The notes under the pieces: generated by a model
What the model was told of the DNA's origin: nothing
Seen by the model: the letters and a program-made list of their open reading frames with translations, nothing else
Database searches by the model: none
Source of the DNA: Myxococcales bacterium 68-20
Lineage (GTDB): Bacteria; Myxococcota_A; Polyangia; Polyangiales; Polyangiaceae
Direction: 5' to 3'
NCBI GenBank assembly: GCA_001899635.1
Contig: MKVQ01000010.1
Coordinates: 124,001 to 188,000 of the forward strand
Length of the DNA: 64,000 nt
Program-made: the position numbers and the translations under genes
In this document: positions 61,815 to 64,000 of the stretch, one piece after another
How the letters are laid out: each line of letters starts with the position of its first letter
Position numbering within the stretch: position 1 is the stretch's first letter

Positions 61815-63476
61815 TCAGAAGCCTCGATCGACCTTCGTGCTCGTCGGCGCAGTCGGCGCCACGGGTTTGAGTTTCGGCGCGGGCGCCGGCGGTGGCTTGT
61901 GCGAAGTGGTCGCCGTGTTCGTCACCGGTCGCGACGTCGTCCCGTCAGCACGGGCGGTCGACGTCGATGCGGTCGGCGGAGGTGTCGTCGTAGCGCTCGA
62001 CCCCGGGAGGTCGATCGCAGGGGGCTCGTTCGTCGCGGTCGGTTCGACCGGCGCCGGCGCTTCCACATTCGTCGCGGTCGCCGTTGCCGTCGCGGTCGCC
62101 GTTGCCGTCGCGGTCGCCTCGACGCGGCGAGCGTTCGTCGCGCTCGTCGACTTGCCTTCCTTCGTCACCGCCGTGACGATGAGGATCGCGCCGATCACGC
62201 CGGCGGCGACCGAGACACCCAGGGCCGCTGCCGCGAGGTAGCGGCGCCGGCGCGGGCCGTCGTCGGCGCCGGGCACCTGGGACAGGTACTCCATGTTCGC
62301 CGAGCCGAGTGTCGCCGAGCTCGGGACCTCGCCCGTGCCCATCGAGCCGCTGACTCTGCTCGGCGCGGACGGTGTCTCGCCCTGGGCGATCGGCACGAGG
62401 TTGCGCGCGCTCGACGTCATCGCGGGGTGTTGCCCCGCCATCGTCTGGACGTAGGGCGTCAGCGACGAGGCGGGCTGACCGCTGTCGCGCTTGCGAGCGT
62501 TCTCCAGCGCAGCGTCGACGGCGCGCTTGCGCGCGGCCTTGCGGTCCGCGAGGAGCTGCGCGGTGTACTGGGCGACGATCGCGGGGGTCGTGGGCTCGTT
62601 GATCTCCACCATCGCGCCTTCGAGCGCGAGGTTCAGCTCGAGCGCGGTCGCGAAGCGAGCGTGCGGCTCGTACGCGAGAGCGCGCTCGACGACGGCACGG
62701 AGCACCTCCGGGAGCGTGTACGGGAGCGCCGGCGGGCGCTGGCCGCTGGTGAGCTTGTGGAGGGTCGCGACCTCGTTCGGCCCGTCATACGGCGGGTTGC
62801 CGGTGAACATCTCGTACAGCATCGCGCCGAGCGCCCAGACGTCGGCGCGATGATCGAGGGCGCGTCCGAGCGCCTGCTCCGGCGCCATGTAGCGGATCTT
62901 GCCCTTGAGCTGCCCGGCGCTCGTCTCCTGCGAGACGCGATCGCGAGCCTTCGCCACGCCGAAGTCGATGATCATCGTGGCGCCGCTGTTGGCGACGAGG
63001 ATGTTCTGGGGAGAGACGTCGCGATGGACGACTCCGAGGTGTTTGCCGTCGCGGTCCGTGAGCTCGTGCGCGGAGTGAAGGCCGGCCGCGGCGTCGGCGA
63101 TGATGCGCATCGCGATGCCGGGAGGGACGCGCTGCTTGCGCTGCTCCGCTGCGCGAAGGACCTTCGAGAGCGAGTCGCCGTCGACCCACTCCATGACGAT
63201 GAAGTAGTTGTCCTGATGCTCGCCGACGTCGAGGATGCGCGCGACGTTCGAGTGCTCGATCTTGGATGCGATGCGCGCCTCGTCGAGGAACATCTCCTGG
63301 AAGCGCGGATCCTGCGAGTACTGGGGCAGGATCATCTTGATGACCACCATGCGCTCGAAGCCGAGGCGGCCGCCGAACCGGGCGAGCCACACCGAGGCCA
63401 TGCCGCCGTATGCGAGCGGGCACAGCAGCTCGTACCGGTCGAGCCGGTAGCCGGGCTGGAGTTGCGTGGGATCCAT
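61815..63476 (-). CDS. Membrane Ser/Thr protein kinase (PknB-type)
   Basis: 553 residues from the ATG at 63476. The kinase domain (about 15-280) has YGGMASVWLAR (Gly loop), Lys47 (VVIKMIL), HRDVSPQN (catalytic Asp), IIDFGVAK and YMAPEQALG. The C-terminal region includes a basic stretch, one membrane helix (about 412-435) and an exported Thr/Ala/Pro-rich segment encoded by a short tandem repeat. Likely phosphorylates cytoplasmic targets in response to an external cue. Operon with the PEGA-like gene. Confidence 0.94.
   Translation of the reverse strand: MDPTQLQPGYRLDRYELLCPLAYGGMASVWLARFGGRLGFERMVVIKMILPQYSQDPRFQEMFLDEARIASKIEHSNVARILDVGEHQDNYFIVMEWVDGDSLSKVLRAAEQRKQRVPPGIAMRIIADAAAGLHSAHELTDRDGKHLGVVHRDVSPQNILVANSGATMIIDFGVAKARDRVSQETSAGQLKGKIRYMAPEQALGRALDHRADVWALGAMLYEMFTGNPPYDGPNEVATLHKLTSGQRPPALPYTLPEVLRAVVERALAYEPHARFATALELNLALEGAMVEINEPTTPAIVAQYTAQLLADRKAARKRAVDAALENARKRDSGQPASSLTPYVQTMAGQHPAMTSSARNLVPIAQGETPSAPSRVSGSMGTGEVPSSATLGSANMEYLSQVPGADDGPRRRRYLAAAALGVSVAAGVIGAILIVTAVTKEGKSTSATNARRVEATATATATATATATATNVEAPAPVEPTATNEPPAIDLPGSSATTTPPPTASTSTARADGTTSRPVTNTATTSHKPPPAPAPKLKPVAPTAPTSTKVDRGF
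62071..62118 (-). repeat. 18-base tandem repeat in the kinase gene
   Basis: Two full copies and a 12-base partial copy of GTCGCGGTCGCCGTTGCC on the + strand encode the alternating Ala-Thr run (ATATATAT) outside the membrane. In-frame unit allows length change without frameshift. Confidence 0.8.
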
Positions 63477-63631
63477 CTCCCCCGGCAAGTATCGCCTGTC
63501 TCCTGCGGGCAAGCGAGAAGTTCGAGCGCACACGTGGAGGTGGGAAAGACGGGGCGATCAGGCGCTATCCCGCTCCGATGGACGTTCGCGGGCCGGCCGG
63601 GCGACAGGGAGAGATCGCAGACACGCGAGGA

Positions 63632-63652
63632 GCCCGGTGAAGATCACCGGGC
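63632..63652 (-). terminator. Hairpin after the right-edge gene
   Basis: Perfect nine-bp stem GCCCGGTGA/TCACCGGGC with a three-base loop, 20 bases after the stop of the leftward gene and upstream of the kinase gene. No T-run. Confidence 0.55.
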
Positions 63653-63671
63653 GCTCGGACCGCCTCGGCCC

Positions 63672-64000
63672 CTACGACGAGCGCTCGCCTCGGTGGCCCC
63701 AGACGGCAGCCTTCTGCTCATCGGTGAGGCTTGCCGCGCGCTGTCGCAGTCGCGAGAGGAGCGCCTCACGGTCGTTGGGAGCGGGCACGCTGCGCGCGGT
63801 CCCTTCCAGCGAGCCGGGCAGGCTGGTGATCGGCTGCGGGCGCTCGCTCGGCGTCGCGGTCACCGGGGCCGGGGCCGACGCCGCCGGTGGCAGGCTGCTC
63901 GCCGCGGCGGGCGCGATCGTTGCCATCGCGCTCGAGGCCTCATGGGCTTCGTTCGCGGCCGAGGCGAGGACCTCTGCGGACGGCGCGACCGTGTCGTGCG
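63672..64000 (-). CDS. Hypothetical Ala/Pro-rich protein (partial, C-terminal end)
   Basis: The reading frame is open to the right edge, so the gene starts outside. About 109 residues are visible: an Ala/Pro/Ser-rich region (residues before SLPGSLEG) and a short helical C-terminus (REALLSRLRQRAASLTDEQK) ending in basic residues. No domain recognised. An internal ATG (63926) could also be the start. Confidence 0.5.
   Translation of the reverse strand, partial: HDTVAPSAEVLASAANEAHEASSAMATIAPAAASSLPPAASAPAPVTATPSERPQPITSLPGSLEGTARSVPAPNDREALLSRLRQRAASLTDEQKAAVWGHRGERSS

Overview
The window is GC-rich DNA with strong third-position GC bias. It carries an unusual density of lipoproteins, many rich in Cys or with Asp/Ala/Pro-rich linkers. 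It also has a MYXO-CTERM-type C-terminal anchor, an ECF sigma/anti-sigma pair linked to secreted repeat proteins, a Ser/Thr protein kinase next to a PEGA-like protein, and a delta-type type II secretion cluster. Together these point to a myxobacterium (Myxococcota), probably Polyangiales; the genus is not determinable from this stretch. I saw no tRNA, rRNA, CRISPR array, insertion sequence or prophage.

Layout. 1-420: 5' part of a sigma-28-like factor running off the left edge. 670-4627: a compact four-gene operon (two unknowns, a redoxin-like lipoprotein, an HtrA/trypsin-like lipoprotein protease). 4663-7157: a lipoprotein and a malonyl-CoA-synthetase-like ligase. 7537-9765: a small Cys-rich lipoprotein and a PglZ-fold protein. 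9908-10195: a 6S RNA gene with sigma-70 promoter, closing stem and terminator. 10232-13168: a TRIC/UPF0126 membrane protein translationally coupled to a MetNIQ-type importer. 13786-18100: a diheme lipoprotein, purE-purK, and an orphan GspE/PilB-like ATPase. 18281-33588: mixed accessory genes (FGE-like lipoprotein, TrmO, NlpC/P60 protein, GlsB-type protein, DoxX-like protein, HupE-like protein, endonuclease I, DUF6600-like protein, mini-GspC, sterol-desaturase-like enzyme, acyltransferase, MYXO-CTERM trypsin, SnoaL-like protein).

33872-43127 is a probable single transcription unit. It encodes a secreted protein, an ECF sigma factor, a putative membrane anti-sigma factor and five consecutive lipoproteins (Cys-rich repeat, two VWAVG propeller-like proteins, RCC1-like repeats, IgGFc-binding-like), most joined by ATGA overlaps. 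It looks like a self-regulated cell-surface module and is the most system-like unknown here. A fibro-slime-domain lipoprotein follows.

44768-59933 is a type II secretion cluster in the order gspC, small membrane protein, gspD, E, F, GspG-like protein, G, H, I, J, K, L, M, N, with a btpA-family gene coupled to its end. It lacks a prepilin peptidase (GspO), which must lie elsewhere. A sigma-54-like site lies upstream of gspC. The many lipoproteins and exported proteases in the window are plausible but unproven users of export and outer-membrane systems such as this one. The window closes with a Ser/Thr kinase/PEGA-like pair and the 3' part of an unknown gene.
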